Assembly: GCA_015660915.1 (NCBI GenBank)
Contig: JACTTZ010000001.1
Span: 100,865 to 164,864, forward strand
Direction of reading: 5' to 3'
Source: Methanomicrobia archaeon
GTDB lineage: Archaea > Halobacteriota > Bog-38 > Methanoflorentales > Methanoflorentaceae
DNA length: 64,000 nt
A program made the translations under genes and the position numbers. Each line of letters starts with the position of its first letter. The stretch's first letter is position 1. The notes under the pieces were generated by a model. It ran no database searches. It saw only the letters and a list, made by a program, of their open reading frames with translations, and was not told the origin of the DNA. Positions 53,024-62,073 of this stretch are shown one piece after another.

Positions 53024-53245
53024 ATGCCTCGGATTGTTATTGACCACGAAAAGTGCGATGGCGTTGGAAAATGCGCTCGGGTTTGTCCTAAGGGTCAGCG
53101 AATTTACGGCGTTGCCATCATTGACGGCAAGCGAAAACGCGTCGTTAAGGATGCCCGTTTCTGTCTGGGCTGCACGACGTGCATAGGAAGTTGTCCGAAA
53201 GGCGCTATTCGAATCGACTTCTCTGCGCCAAAGCCAACGCGCTAG
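53024..53245 (+). CDS. Ferredoxin, probably 7Fe type ([3Fe-4S][4Fe-4S])
   Basis: A 73 aa electron carrier. The second cluster motif is complete (CLGCTTCIGSCPKG). The first reads CDGVGKCARVCPKG, that is C-x5-C-x3-CP, with Val where the second ligand Cys of a [4Fe-4S] motif would be; C-x5-C-x3-C is typical of [3Fe-4S] clusters. An unusual basic insert (DGKRKRVV) lies between them. Its stop overlaps the convergent guaAA by 4 bp. Partner enzymes are not evident. Confidence 0.85.
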   Translation: MPRIVIDHEKCDGVGKCARVCPKGQRIYGVAIIDGKRKRVVKDARFCLGCTTCIGSCPKGAIRIDFSAPKPTR

Positions 53246-53805
53246 CACTCCTCGCAGGTTTTAACAAAGTTCATCAAAAGCGTATCTCCCGCTTCCGTGT
53301 GCGCCACTTCAGGATGCCATTGCACGCCGTAAATAGGCTTAGTGGGGTGTCTCATTGCTTCCACTTCACAAATTTCTGAACGAGCGAGTTTCACGAAATC
53401 GTTCGGTAAGCCACTTACTTCGTCGGCGTGTGATGCCCACGTGCTTATCGTTGGCCCCATGTCGACGAGAATGTCATCCGGTTCGATGATTTCTACCGTG
53501 ACGCGCGCGTATCCCCCTAAGGCGCCTTTACCAACAGTGCCACCAAAGGTTTCAGCTATCAGCTGATGACCCAAGCAGATTCCCAAGATTGGCAGGGTTA
53601 TCTCTCTTACATACTGCTTGCAGTTTCCTATTCGATCCATAGTCGGACCGCCACTCAAAATCAAGCCGTCTGGACCTCGCCCGAGTAGCTCGTCGGTGCT
53701 GAGGGTGTTCTTTACGAGTTCGCAGCGGGTGCCTAGATCTCGAACAGCGCGATGAATCAGGTGGGCAAATTGGCCGTAGTTATTTATGACCAAAACCGAA
53801 GTCAA
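53242..53805 (-). CDS. guaAA: GMP synthase subunit A (glutamine amidotransferase)
   Basis: Archaeal GMP synthase is split; this 187 aa subunit releases ammonia from glutamine. Catalytic Cys is in LGICLGHQLIAETFGG near residue 76, and the His-Glu pair in YGVQWHPEVAHTEAG near 165. Its ATP-pyrophosphatase partner (subunit B) is not in the window. It lies 35 bp downstream of the DUF7123 regulator gene on the same strand. Confidence 0.94.
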   Translation of the reverse strand: MTSVLVINNYGQFAHLIHRAVRDLGTRCELVKNTLSTDELLGRGPDGLILSGGPTMDRIGNCKQYVREITLPILGICLGHQLIAETFGGTVGKGALGGYARVTVEIIEPDDILVDMGPTISTWASHADEVSGLPNDFVKLARSEICEVEAMRHPTKPIYGVQWHPEVAHTEAGDTLLMNFVKTCEEC

Positions 53806-53840
53806 TGGCTCACCTAAACTTTATGTAAAAAAGAAAGTCG

Positions 53841-54074
53841 TCAAGCTTCCTTCGCAGTGTATACCCGCCAGGTAGTTCCGTGAGAATAGCTCCATTTCTC
53901 AATGACGATATCTTCGGCGTTGTCGATCAGCATGCTGATATTCGTGCCGACTTCATTGGGACTTAGACCTAGTTCTCGCGCGATTGATTTGCTCTTAAAG
54001 AAGTATTTACCTCGTGTAACCCCTTTTTTTAGATAGTTGAGTATCTTTCTTTGGTTATCGTTGGTGTCAGACAT
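53841..54074 (-). CDS. DUF7123-type small winged-helix protein
   Basis: A 77 aa basic protein with a winged-helix pattern: RKILNYLKKGVTRGKYFFKSKSIARELGL, read in two halves, then SPNEVGTNISML (recognition helix) and IEKWSYSHGTTWRVY. The same pattern is frequent in haloarchaea and other euryarchaea as a small conserved protein of unknown targets. The strong tatatata box at 54106-54113 predicts a start near 54083, so the ATG at 54074 is favoured over the one at 54086. Confidence 0.72.
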   Translation of the reverse strand: MSDTNDNQRKILNYLKKGVTRGKYFFKSKSIARELGLSPNEVGTNISMLIDNAEDIVIEKWSYSHGTTWRVYTAKEA

Positions 54075-54105
54075 CTTCTTCTCCATGTAAGTTGACAGCT
54101 TTTGT

Positions 54106-54113
54106 TATATATA
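54106..54113 (-). promoter_or_regulatory. TATA box of the DUF7123 gene
   Basis: tatatata on the minus strand predicts a start near 54083, giving a leader of roughly 8 nt before the ATG at 54074. Confidence 0.6.
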
Positions 54114-54175
54114 CTCTTTAGTTTGGTAATTTCAAGCCTTCGTGTAGCTGAGTACAGCTTTTCGCTAGCAGCATA

Positions 54176-55150
54176 TTAAGCGTAGTTAGACAAAAAATGT
54201 TGCCCTCTTTCGAGCGGCATTGCTTCAATGCCGAGGTGATCGCGAACGAGGCGCGCAAACCTCTTTGCTGAGCCGTGACACGTATATACGACATCAGGAT
54301 TGCATCGATCAATGAAGTTAATGAGGTCTCGAAAATCAGCGTGATCTGACAACGCAAATGCGTAGTCCACACCTTGAAAGTATTTGAAACCGCTGTTTAT
54401 CGCCCAACCCGAAACCGCAAGCGTGCGCTTTTTTCCGCCGAGCTGTTCGTCTGCAGCTTTAAGCTGCTTTGCGCGCCTGCTCGTAATGAGCACAAAAGGT
54501 TCTCGTGACTCTTTGATGGACATCTCGTCGAATAGCTGGTGGCGAAACTTATAGCCAAAGTCCTTAAGCGCTTCATTAATCTCAAAGATGCCACTATCAA
54601 CAAAGGGGTCATAATCCCGAAGAAGGTGTGTCAGCTCTTGCGCCTTTCCAAAAGGATAGGCAAGAACGATTACCGACTCGTCGTTTTCGATGCAAGCAGC
54701 GACAGATTCTTGAATTTGCGCGGCTACTTTTTTCGTTTCTGGAAAAATGTACTCTTCGCTTCCGAACGTGGATTCGACAATCAAGACGTCGACGTCGACG
54801 GGTTGTGCCCCCCGTGAAAAGAACTTCTCTTTGGTGCAGAAGTCGCCGGTGTAGAGGATAGTGTGGTCGCCGTCTAGAAAAAACATATGCGAGCCAATAA
54901 CGTGGCCAGCGTCAAGTGCGCGTACTGAACCGTGACTCAGTATGTCCGCTTCGGCGCATTTTCTGAGCTTAAGCAGTGCCTGCGTGACGTCGGACATCAC
55001 GACGCTTTTGCCATTGCAGCGAGTCGGTAAGTGATCAGAGTGTCCATGCGAGATTAAGTTGATTTCGCCTGGTGAATACGTTCGTGGATCCAGCCTGAAT
55101 TTTGTCCCGTCATCAAAACTGACGCATATCCCGTTTTTCTGATAGATCAT
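54176..55150 (-). CDS. MBL-fold RNA processing exonuclease-like protein (COG1236)
   Basis: A 324 aa metallo-beta-lactamase/beta-CASP-like protein related to mRNA 3'-end processing factors. Motif SHGHSDHLPTR near residue 35 is HxHxDH, ILYTGDFCTKEKFF holds the bridging Asp, and ALSDHADFRDL and VYTCHGSAKRFARLV the later metal and C-terminal elements. It lacks the KH domains of the longer archaeal CPSF homologues. It lies upstream of the regulator-guaAA pair and downstream of chorismate mutase on the same strand. RNA or DNA as substrate is undecided. Confidence 0.82.
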   Translation of the reverse strand: MIYQKNGICVSFDDGTKFRLDPRTYSPGEINLISHGHSDHLPTRCNGKSVVMSDVTQALLKLRKCAEADILSHGSVRALDAGHVIGSHMFFLDGDHTILYTGDFCTKEKFFSRGAQPVDVDVLIVESTFGSEEYIFPETKKVAAQIQESVAACIENDESVIVLAYPFGKAQELTHLLRDYDPFVDSGIFEINEALKDFGYKFRHQLFDEMSIKESREPFVLITSRRAKQLKAADEQLGGKKRTLAVSGWAINSGFKYFQGVDYAFALSDHADFRDLINFIDRCNPDVVYTCHGSAKRFARLVRDHLGIEAMPLERGQHFLSNYA

Positions 55151-55189
55151 CGGTTGGAGACTCGTGTCTTCGTGCGGAGTAGGTCACCG

Positions 55190-55474
55190 TTACGGCAGGT
55201 TGCCTTCCCCACTTAAGCCGTGCTGCATTTCCAAGTTCATTGCGATAAGAATCTCAAAAATTTCTTTCACTGAACCGGCGTCTATATTTCGTTCGGTAGC
55301 CAGATCGACCGCTCTGTTGAGTACTCGCTCGTTTTGCTTTTCGTCGTTGATCTGCGTGAATCCATCCGCCCTTTTTGCGTGCAAGACTTGCGACGCTAAG
55401 TCTGTTCTTCGTCCTATCAGTTCGATGATGTCCGCATCGATCGCCTCTATTTGACTTCGCACCTCTTCTATCAT
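55190..55474 (-). CDS. aroQ: Chorismate mutase (AroQ type)
   Basis: Rearranges chorismate to prephenate for phenylalanine and tyrosine. The 94 aa all-helical protein shows VRSQIEAIDADIIELIGRRTDLA in two parts, with the two active Arg, Lys in VLHAKRADGFTQIND and NERVLNRAVDLA; these are the AroQ site residues. It follows the shikimate kinase gene by 60 bp on the same strand. Confidence 0.9.
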   Translation of the reverse strand: MIEEVRSQIEAIDADIIELIGRRTDLASQVLHAKRADGFTQINDEKQNERVLNRAVDLATERNIDAGSVKEIFEILIAMNLEMQHGLSGEGNLP

Positions 55475-55534
55475 CTGGCTTGAATGTATTTACCTCGTAT
55501 TAGAAGAATGTTGGCCCTTTCCACAAGAGAATCT

Positions 55535-56383
55535 TCAAAGCGGTTCTACCCGCGCTCCCTTGTTAGAAGTTTTGGTTTCGATGATACGCCCTTCGAGGCG
55601 TTCCCACTCGTTTTTTACGGCTGATGAAGATGATCGATCGACGAGCGCAATGTATGCCGGCCCTGTTCCCGAAAGGGAAGCAGCTCTTGCTCCAGCAACT
55701 AACGCTGAAATCACAGGTTCCGGGCTAAATCCAAACGCGCTACAGTATAGCAGGCCGTTTAAAATCATTGCCTTTTCGTACGCTCCTTCGCTAGCCAATT
55801 GATATGCCATGTCGACCCACGGAGCGAGAAGCTTTGCCCGTGCGACGTTCGCTTGCGCAGAGTAGGCTTTTTCGCGTGGCACATAGACCAGTACGTCGGC
55901 GTTTAGCTCAACTCGCTTAAGCAGCACGTCGCGCTCATTGTCGGTGAGAACGAGCCCTCCGAAAAACGATGCACAAGCATCGTCGAATGCTCCGGTAATC
56001 GTTACGCCCGCCCTTCGCGCCGCGAGGACACCTAGCTTAACAATCTCGAGCGGCTCTATTTCGATTCCCAGCGCTTCAACGAGTCCGAGCACAGTCGCAT
56101 TGGCTGCTGCGCTGCTGCTTTTCAGCCCGCTCGCGATCGGTATCTCGCTCTTTGTGGTAACGTGCACGCCGACGCTTGGGGCAAATCGCTCCACCACTAA
56201 GCGCGCACATTCTGCAATCAACGAGGTATTAGCTGCGGGATCGTTAGCAATTTGGCATGCAATACCGCTGTTGACGATCTCGACCTCGGCACAAGTCTTC
56301 AGGTTTATGGCAAAAGCAGAGCCTTTGAGCGTTGCGATCGCATTAATGACGGTGCCTGCTCCCAGTGCTGACGCGGTTACCAT
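55535..56383 (-). CDS. aroK: Archaeal shikimate kinase (GHMP family)
   Basis: Phosphorylates shikimate; the archaeal enzyme is a GHMP kinase unrelated to bacterial AroK. The 282 aa protein begins VTASALGAGTVINAIATLKG and has the ATP loop PIASGLKSSSAAANATVLGL near residue 85 and AASLSGTGPAYIALVD near the end, the typical GHMP motif 3. A tatata box at 56409-56414 places the transcript start on the ATG. It leads the aroK-aroQ pair. Confidence 0.93.
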   Translation of the reverse strand: MVTASALGAGTVINAIATLKGSAFAINLKTCAEVEIVNSGIACQIANDPAANTSLIAECARLVVERFAPSVGVHVTTKSEIPIASGLKSSSAAANATVLGLVEALGIEIEPLEIVKLGVLAARRAGVTITGAFDDACASFFGGLVLTDNERDVLLKRVELNADVLVYVPREKAYSAQANVARAKLLAPWVDMAYQLASEGAYEKAMILNGLLYCSAFGFSPEPVISALVAGARAASLSGTGPAYIALVDRSSSSAVKNEWERLEGRIIETKTSNKGARVEPL

Positions 56384-56408
56384 AGCACGCTCATGGTCAC
56401 TTGTAAGT

Positions 56409-56414
56409 TATATA
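56409..56414 (-). promoter_or_regulatory. TATA box of aroK (leaderless)
   Basis: tatata on the minus strand predicts a start near 56385, two bases from the ATG at 56383. It supports that start and a leaderless mRNA. Confidence 0.55.
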
Positions 56415-56521
56415 GAGGTGCGGTTGCTACCAACAATGCCAATAGCTCTGCGGGGCTGCACCAAATTTACGGTATAATTCATTCTCAGGCTAGGAAGCTC
56501 AGTATCTCTGTGATGCTAAAC

Positions 56522-56989
56522 TCACTTTACGACTTTGCTTTTTTGTAAAACGCGAATATCTCGAAGCTTCGTCACAGGATAGTTGCCCGTTGCATCTTTT
56601 TCAATGTTCTTGACCATGTCCCATATCGTTAAAAGTGCTACGCTCACACCAGTTAGTGCCTCCATTTCAACCCCTGTCTTGCTTTCGGACTTTACTTCAA
56701 CGGTTGCCTTGATCGTCGTATTTAGCACCGAATAGTCCACTTGGATGCTCGTCAAAGGGATAGGATGGCAAAACGGAATAATTTGTGCGGTTTCCTTGGT
56801 GGCAAGCACGGCTGCCACCGTCGCGGTGTTTAAAACGTTTCCTTTTTCGACCGAGCCTTGCTTTATGGCATCAACTGTTTCTGATTTGAGCTCAATAATC
56901 CCTTCTGCGAGCGCGCGCCTCGAAGCTACGGGCTTATCGGAGATATCTACTTGCTGTGCTTTGCCGTCTTTAATATGCGTAAAGTCCAT
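56522..56989 (-). CDS. moaC: Cyclic pyranopterin monophosphate synthase MoaC
   Basis: Second part of molybdopterin precursor synthesis. The 155 aa protein has TVAAVLATKETAQIIPFCHPIPL, split here before the conserved CHPIPL, and TGVEMEALTGVSVALLTIWDM read in two halves; Lys and His active residues are in place. The ATG at 56989 has a TATA-like aatatattt about 20 bp upstream (57010-57018). It stands alone between aroK and the divergent DJ-1-like gene, and complements mobA at 41.4 kb. Confidence 0.94.
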   Translation of the reverse strand: MDFTHIKDGKAQQVDISDKPVASRRALAEGIIELKSETVDAIKQGSVEKGNVLNTATVAAVLATKETAQIIPFCHPIPLTSIQVDYSVLNTTIKATVEVKSESKTGVEMEALTGVSVALLTIWDMVKNIEKDATGNYPVTKLRDIRVLQKSKVVK

Positions 56990-57244
56990 AAATCACCCAC
57001 CGTCACGAAATATATTTCTCAGAGAGTTACAACGTCCGCATAAAAAAGGCTGGCGTTTGTGAATCGGTGCTTGGGTGAACATTGCCAAGCACGCAACCTA
57101 AAATACGCATAAAGGCTCGTTCAGATCACAATGCCCGTGCGTAGCGAAATGAGCTATCGTATAAGCTTGTGGATAGGTCGTTCAGCAGGGGATTGCATAA
57201 AGAGTGGACAAATTTTTTTGCCAAGAGACTAGCAACAATCTTCT

Positions 57245-57796
57245 ATGTCGATTATCAAGAAATTAGAAGGAAAACGCGTACTCATTTTGCTAGCGTCAGA
57301 ATTTGAGGACTCTGAATTTCGGGACGTCGCAGGAGCTCTCTTACTCGAAGGCGCGGAAATTACTGTGGCGAGCACCGCGCAAGAGGTGCTGAGCGGGAAG
57401 CGTGGCGACGTGGCAGTTATTGCCGACGAGCTTGTACGCGACGTCAACGTTCAAGGTTATGCCGGCCTTTACATACCTGGTGGCAAAGCGCCGTCAAAAA
57501 TTAGGGATGATCCAGACGTGCAGAAAGTTGTCAGAGAAGCCTACGATGGAGGGTTGCGGATCGGAGCGGTTTGTCACGGCCCGCAAGTGCTCATATCAGC
57601 CGGAATCGTGCAGAACAGGACGTTAACGTCGCACCCGGCGGTGGGACGAGAATTGCAAGAAGCCGGCGCAAACTACTCGGGCAGGCCAGTAGAGCGAGAT
57701 GGGAGCATTATCACGGCTACTGATCCTCGCGCCATAGCAGAGTTTAATACAGCATTTATTAGGGAGATCGCGTGCTGTGAGTTATTCGGTCCTTAA
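57245..57796 (+). CDS. DJ-1/PfpI family class I glutamine amidotransferase-like protein
   Basis: A 183 aa DJ-1/PfpI-fold protein. VLILLASEFEDSEFRDVAGAL carries the nucleophile-elbow-facing Glu, and GAVCHGPQVLISAG near residue 105 has the Cys with adjacent His. Relatives are deglycases, proteases or chaperones; the actual activity is unknown. The stop is 38 bp inside the convergent cfbB tail. A region with two copies of cgcataaa...ggct lies upstream (57037 and 57106), of no clear meaning. Confidence 0.85.
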   Translation: MSIIKKLEGKRVLILLASEFEDSEFRDVAGALLLEGAEITVASTAQEVLSGKRGDVAVIADELVRDVNVQGYAGLYIPGGKAPSKIRDDPDVQKVVREAYDGGLRIGAVCHGPQVLISAGIVQNRTLTSHPAVGRELQEAGANYSGRPVERDGSIITATDPRAIAEFNTAFIREIACCELFGP

Positions 57797-59207
57797 ACTT
57801 CGCGCACGATTCTGTGAAGTTCGCGGCAAGATTTGGGTACGAGAGCGGGTGAACGTGGGCGTACGAGGCAAGCGTCTGTCCTACTTGTACACCGTCGCAA
57901 CCGTCCGAAATACCCCGGCCTTTTTGCAGCTGGAACGCAAATTTGACCTTTTTGCTTAGATCGGTAAGCTCCGAATAGTGAAATTCGTGGCCGCGAAATT
58001 GGGTTCCTTTGCATCCAATAACGGTATCGCGAATGGTCGTGCCTGCAACATAGCCGATAACCCGCTTGTTCACCATGTTGGTGTTTGCGGGAATGACACC
58101 TGCCATTTTTGAGGTTCGTCCACCGTACGTCAACGATTCAGTTAGATACATGAGGCCCCCGCACTCGGCAAACGTAGGGACGCCTGCATGAGCGCGTGAC
58201 GCGATTGAATCGCGCATTGAACGGTTTTGCTCCAGCTCATCGCCGAAGAGTTCCGGGTATCCGCCGCCTATATAGATGCCATTAACGTCGGGAACTTCCG
58301 AATCGTGCAAAGGACTGAAGAAGACGATATCAGTGCCTTTTAGGGAAAAAAGATCAAATAGATCGCGGTAATAGAAGTTGAAAGCCTCATCGTAGGCGAC
58401 GCCTATACGCACACGCCTGTTATTTGCGGCTTGCCTTTTGCGCGAAGAAACGAACGCCTTAGGCGTAACTTGTGGCAGCTGCCCCGCGCTTTTTGCAATT
58501 TGAAACACCTTATCCACATCAACACAACTTTGAACTATTTCTTCAATATTTTCGAGTTGTTTTCGAAAAGTACTATCTCTTTTGAGCCCTTCGGAAGCGG
58601 GGACGAGTCCTAGGTGGCGCATCGCCAGGTGCATTGAGTCGGTGCGTGGGATCTGCCCTACGACCTCAATGCCATTGTAATGTTCAATAGCTTCTTTGGC
58701 CTTGGTTGCGTGCGTCGGGCTTCCTATATTGTTGAGTATCACTCCTTTGATGTCAACTCGCCTGTCAAACGAACGGTAACCCTTAACGAGCGCCGCCGTA
58801 CTCCGTGTTATGCTCCGTGCGTCGATAACGAGGATAACCGGGGAGCGGAGCATCTTTGCGATTTGGGCGGTACTTCCAACGTCGCTTAAGCTTTCCAAAC
58901 CCTCGTAAAGACCTCTTACGCCTTCTATGATTCCGATGTCGGCACCACGAATTGCGTGGGAGAAAACCTCTATGATTGCGTGCCGGTTCATCAAAAAGCC
59001 GTCGAGGTTACGGGAAAAGCGCTCGGTAACCGCGGAGTGGTAGCTCGGATCAATGTAGTCTAATCCGACTTTGAATGGCTGAACGACGTATCCTAGTTTG
59101 GAAAAAACAGACATTAGCCCTACGGCTATTGTCGTTTTGCCCGCGGAACTCCTGTCAGCCGCAATAAGTATGCGGGGAACGCGAAGATTGGTTTGCTTTG
59201 TTGTCAC
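57759..59207 (-). CDS. cfbB: Ni-sirohydrochlorin a,c-diamide synthase (CbiA-like)
   Basis: Amidates two carboxylates of Ni-sirohydrochlorin, an early F430 step, using glutamine and ATP. The 482 aa protein has the N-terminal P-loop ADRSSAGKTTIAVGL near residue 17, DYIDPSYHS and EGVRGLYEG, and the C-terminal amidotransferase with FAECGGLMYL near 350. Cobyrinate diamide synthase (CbiA) is the close homologue; the neighbours cfbD, cfbE and cfbA make the F430 role far more likely. It overlaps cfbD by 4 bp (ATGA). Confidence 0.92.
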   Translation of the reverse strand: MTTKQTNLRVPRILIAADRSSAGKTTIAVGLMSVFSKLGYVVQPFKVGLDYIDPSYHSAVTERFSRNLDGFLMNRHAIIEVFSHAIRGADIGIIEGVRGLYEGLESLSDVGSTAQIAKMLRSPVILVIDARSITRSTAALVKGYRSFDRRVDIKGVILNNIGSPTHATKAKEAIEHYNGIEVVGQIPRTDSMHLAMRHLGLVPASEGLKRDSTFRKQLENIEEIVQSCVDVDKVFQIAKSAGQLPQVTPKAFVSSRKRQAANNRRVRIGVAYDEAFNFYYRDLFDLFSLKGTDIVFFSPLHDSEVPDVNGIYIGGGYPELFGDELEQNRSMRDSIASRAHAGVPTFAECGGLMYLTESLTYGGRTSKMAGVIPANTNMVNKRVIGYVAGTTIRDTVIGCKGTQFRGHEFHYSELTDLSKKVKFAFQLQKGRGISDGCDGVQVGQTLASYAHVHPLSYPNLAANFTESCAKFKDRITHSTRSP

Positions 59208-60358
59208 TGTGCCCTTTTGGCTCCTTCGTGCTCCTCTAAAAATACGGCACGCAACGTGTCGCCGAGTTCTGATGGCACGATGTGACTCACACCCAGGGTC
59301 TTTGGATGCAGGTCTATCTCGACGGTTACGTGCTTGTGACGAAGTTGTTTTAAGGGCAACACTTGTCGAGGTCCGTTAGTGACTGAAAAAATGGTCTTCT
59401 GACCTAGGCTCTTCATTGGAACGGCATGCGGGACGCCTAATAGTACGGCAAAGTCATAGTCGCCGTAGCGGCTTTCAATCAAGTTTCCGGCTCTAATGCC
59501 TGTGATCGGATACTCGTCTAATCCACCCGTGATGTGGTTAATGACGACGTCGCTCGCCGTCAAGTCGTTCAGAATGTTCTCTGCATGTCTTCGGAGCCGC
59601 GGCAACCCGACATCAACGTCGAGATTTGCAAAAGTCTTGAGGTACCCATTACCGATGTCGCTTGCAACGGTTGAGAGCGCGACAAGTATGTCAGCGAATT
59701 GGTATGCGGTCTCTTTTTTGGCATTTAAAACGACAAGTCCCCTCTTTTTGTGCTCTAAAAGCTCCAGCAAAGCCCTGGCAGTGACGTATTTGATGTCACC
59801 GCGCGATGGCGAGATGTACTCTTTGCTTGCTACTCCAGCGATTTTTTCAAGATCGGTTGCTTTTACGAGTAGCTCCTTTTGTCGTTGATATTCGCCCGGA
59901 TCGAGCACTCCTGCTTGAACGGCTGCGGCGAGTGTCGCAATGGCACCATACGTGTTATCTCTGTATCCAGCGTGAATTTCAACCTCGATTACTGGGCACG
60001 GCGGGGTTGCGTCATTCACCGCCTGGTGGATGTCTTCGCCAATGATCATGCTCGCACACGAGCCAATCACGCCTAGGAGGCTCGGATCGAAGAGCTCAAC
60101 TGCTCGTCGTATCACCCTCGTAAGGACTTTGTCGCCCCCAAATACGAAATTGGTCTCGTCCATTGCCGTCGTGATAACCCGAATTCCATCCTCTTCGAGG
60201 AGCCGGCTATGCTTGAAGCAGCAGCCTGATGGCCCGTGTATTATTACAACGTCAGTTTCAAGATCTCTCAGTGTATAGAGCGCGGCAACGATTGAGCTCG
60301 GTCGGGGATGGATTATCTGCTCGGTACTCACGCCAGCTGCGTGCGTTTTGGATGACAC
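59204..60358 (-). CDS. cfbD: Ni-sirohydrochlorin a,c-diamide reductive cyclase, catalytic subunit
   Basis: Nitrogenase NifD-like subunit which reduces the Ni-macrocycle and forms the gamma-lactam ring. The 384 aa protein shows HGPSGCCFKHSRLL near residue 40, AMDETNFVFGGDK, IGSCASMIIGEDI and NHITGGLDEYPITGIR. The Cys residues that hold the shared 4Fe-4S cluster appear at GCC and GSCAS. Its reductase partner CfbC is not in this window. It is 4 bp after cfbE and overlaps cfbB. Confidence 0.94.
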   Translation of the reverse strand: MSSKTHAAGVSTEQIIHPRPSSIVAALYTLRDLETDVVIIHGPSGCCFKHSRLLEEDGIRVITTAMDETNFVFGGDKVLTRVIRRAVELFDPSLLGVIGSCASMIIGEDIHQAVNDATPPCPVIEVEIHAGYRDNTYGAIATLAAAVQAGVLDPGEYQRQKELLVKATDLEKIAGVASKEYISPSRGDIKYVTARALLELLEHKKRGLVVLNAKKETAYQFADILVALSTVASDIGNGYLKTFANLDVDVGLPRLRRHAENILNDLTASDVVINHITGGLDEYPITGIRAGNLIESRYGDYDFAVLLGVPHAVPMKSLGQKTIFSVTNGPRQVLPLKQLRHKHVTVEIDLHPKTLGVSHIVPSELGDTLRAVFLEEHEGAKRAQ

Positions 60359-60362
60359 CGTA

Positions 60363-61673
60363 TTACCTCCACATTTTCACACACGAAATAATGACATCAC
60401 GGGCATCGGTCAGTGCGAGAGCCTTGCGCAACGCACTCTCTAAGCTGTTTGTTCGGACAACGCCCTTTCCAAAGGTGTTTAGATGATCGCCGACAAGGAC
60501 GACGTGGTCGAGCGCGTCATTTTCAGTGAGCGATATGAGAGCTTCTGGCGCTATCCCGTCGCAGACGTTTTTTGCCTCCTCACCGATGACTAAGACGACT
60601 TTATGGCCGGCTTTCTTGAACGTAAGTCCGTACCGTATTGCTTCTTTGATCGACAGTTCGTCGAGGCCGGAGTTTGAGTTGTCGATGAGGAATCTCTCAT
60701 TGATCGTTGCGGCAGACATCCTGCCCAATACTCCTTTGAAGTCCGATAGCGTACGTTCGATCGCTTCAGGACTGAGGCCCGCTGAGAGCGCTGCAGTCGT
60801 AAAACACAGCAGCGCGTCTTCGTAACTCCTAACGTCATAGGAGCCGGAGAGCGCGAAGCGTACCTCCCCTGATACCCGGCTTCCGTCCATTCTCTCCAGA
60901 CTAGTGTATGCAATTGTAGCCTTATCACCCCTTATATTGTCGTATCGTGCGGTTGCCCCACTCTCACCGAAGGTGTTCAGGCAGCTAGCCGGTTTTGCCA
61001 AGGACGCCGTTTCAATTGAAGCGATGAGGCACGAATTGGCCTTAGCGTTTGCGATCATCTGCATTTTTGCAGACGTAGAAGTCTTCGTGTGTTGCGCGAT
61101 GCCGTACTCCGGCGACAACGTTGTAAGCACGTTTATGTCAGCAAGTCCGGTGCCACCAAGGGACACCTCGAAGACACACACTTCTGGGTCAAAGTCGAAC
61201 TCCTTGCTCAGGTCCATCGCCATCAATATGCTTGCTGGGGTGATGCTTAGTCGCTTTTTGGCGATATATCTCCCATTTTCGTGGAGTTCGAGTCCGCGAC
61301 TCGTTAGCGCAAGCAGCCTTCGATCAGAATAAACGTTCCCCAAGAGCGATGCGGTCGTCGTTTTCCCTTTGACGCCGGTCACTTCAAACACAAGAGCGCC
61401 CTGCAACGCTCCAGTTTGCTGCACGAGCTGACCCACGGCTTGATGGTGTGTCAAAATAGGAATGCCCAAAGCTTCGGCGCGTTCTGTGAGCACGGTGTGG
61501 GCGTGAACGGGTGCTATAACAACGTCAAAAGTGTCGATCACATCGGGCGTCGGCGTATCGTGATAAATGTTGATCGCTACTGCGACTGCCCCAATTTCGC
61601 GTAGCTTTTTGCAGATCTGTCGCCCGCCGTGAATCGTGTCTAGAACGGCTACATTTTTGCCGCCAAAGTCCAT
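60363..61673 (-). CDS. cfbE: Coenzyme F430 synthase (Mur ligase-like)
   Basis: Last step of F430 assembly: carbocyclic ring closure with ATP. The 436 aa protein has the Mur-ligase P-loop EVTGVKGKTTTASLLGN near residue 108, DNSNSGLDELSIKE and VLVIGEEAKNVCDG. The ATG at 61673 gives MDFGGKNVAVLDTIHGG and lies 8 bp after the cfbA stop; the longer frame to 61772 would overlap cfbA and is not needed. Mur ligases of cell walls are excluded by context. Confidence 0.94.
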   Translation of the reverse strand: MDFGGKNVAVLDTIHGGRQICKKLREIGAVAVAINIYHDTPTPDVIDTFDVVIAPVHAHTVLTERAEALGIPILTHHQAVGQLVQQTGALQGALVFEVTGVKGKTTTASLLGNVYSDRRLLALTSRGLELHENGRYIAKKRLSITPASILMAMDLSKEFDFDPEVCVFEVSLGGTGLADINVLTTLSPEYGIAQHTKTSTSAKMQMIANAKANSCLIASIETASLAKPASCLNTFGESGATARYDNIRGDKATIAYTSLERMDGSRVSGEVRFALSGSYDVRSYEDALLCFTTAALSAGLSPEAIERTLSDFKGVLGRMSAATINERFLIDNSNSGLDELSIKEAIRYGLTFKKAGHKVVLVIGEEAKNVCDGIAPEALISLTENDALDHVVLVGDHLNTFGKGVVRTNSLESALRKALALTDARDVIISCVKMWR

Positions 61674-61680
61674 GTGGAAT

Positions 61681-62073
61681 TTAAGCCTCTCTAAGCCTTT
61701 TGTGCGCCAAATCGGCGATACAGGGGTCGACGCCAAGCGGCTCTGCATACACGATGTCGACTTTTCTATCACCGAACGAACGCGTGGTTCGACGTTGGCC
61801 GTCTGAAAGTCCGAGAATCTCAGGGATATCCTTCAATGTGTGAGTGCCGTGAGCGAGAAAGAGCGGAAGCACGTAAAGCGCAGTAACGCCAGTTTCTGCA
61901 AAACTTTCGATCCCCTCCTCAACCGTCGGATGATCCATGTTGAGGTAAGCGGTTTTTATGATTGCGTCATTCATTCTCTCTGCCAGCATGGTTGCCACAG
62001 CTTCAACGGTGTGCTTGTTGTAGGTTAGCTTGCTCCCGTGACCCAGCACCAGGACCCCACAGTTCTCTTGCAT
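61681..62073 (-). CDS. cfbA: Sirohydrochlorin nickelochelatase (CbiX-small)
   Basis: Inserts Ni into sirohydrochlorin, the first committed F430 step; in other pathways the same protein inserts cobalt. The 130 aa small chelatase shows VLVLGHGSKL with the first His and PLFLAHGTHTLKDIPEIL with the second. The ATG at 62073 matches the usual size; the frame continues to 62274, through antisense of the DUF169 C-terminus. It heads cfbA-cfbE-cfbD-cfbB and follows DUF169 with 92 bp between. Confidence 0.95.
   Translation of the reverse strand: MQENCGVLVLGHGSKLTYNKHTVEAVATMLAERMNDAIIKTAYLNMDHPTVEEGIESFAETGVTALYVLPLFLAHGTHTLKDIPEILGLSDGQRRTTRSFGDRKVDIVYAEPLGVDPCIADLAHKRLREA

Noticed and set aside
57037-57117. 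Two related stretches, cgcataaaaaaggct and cgcataaaggct
   Set aside because: Only two imperfect copies 69 bp apart in an AT-rich gap; no regular spacing or further copies, so not called a repeat element.
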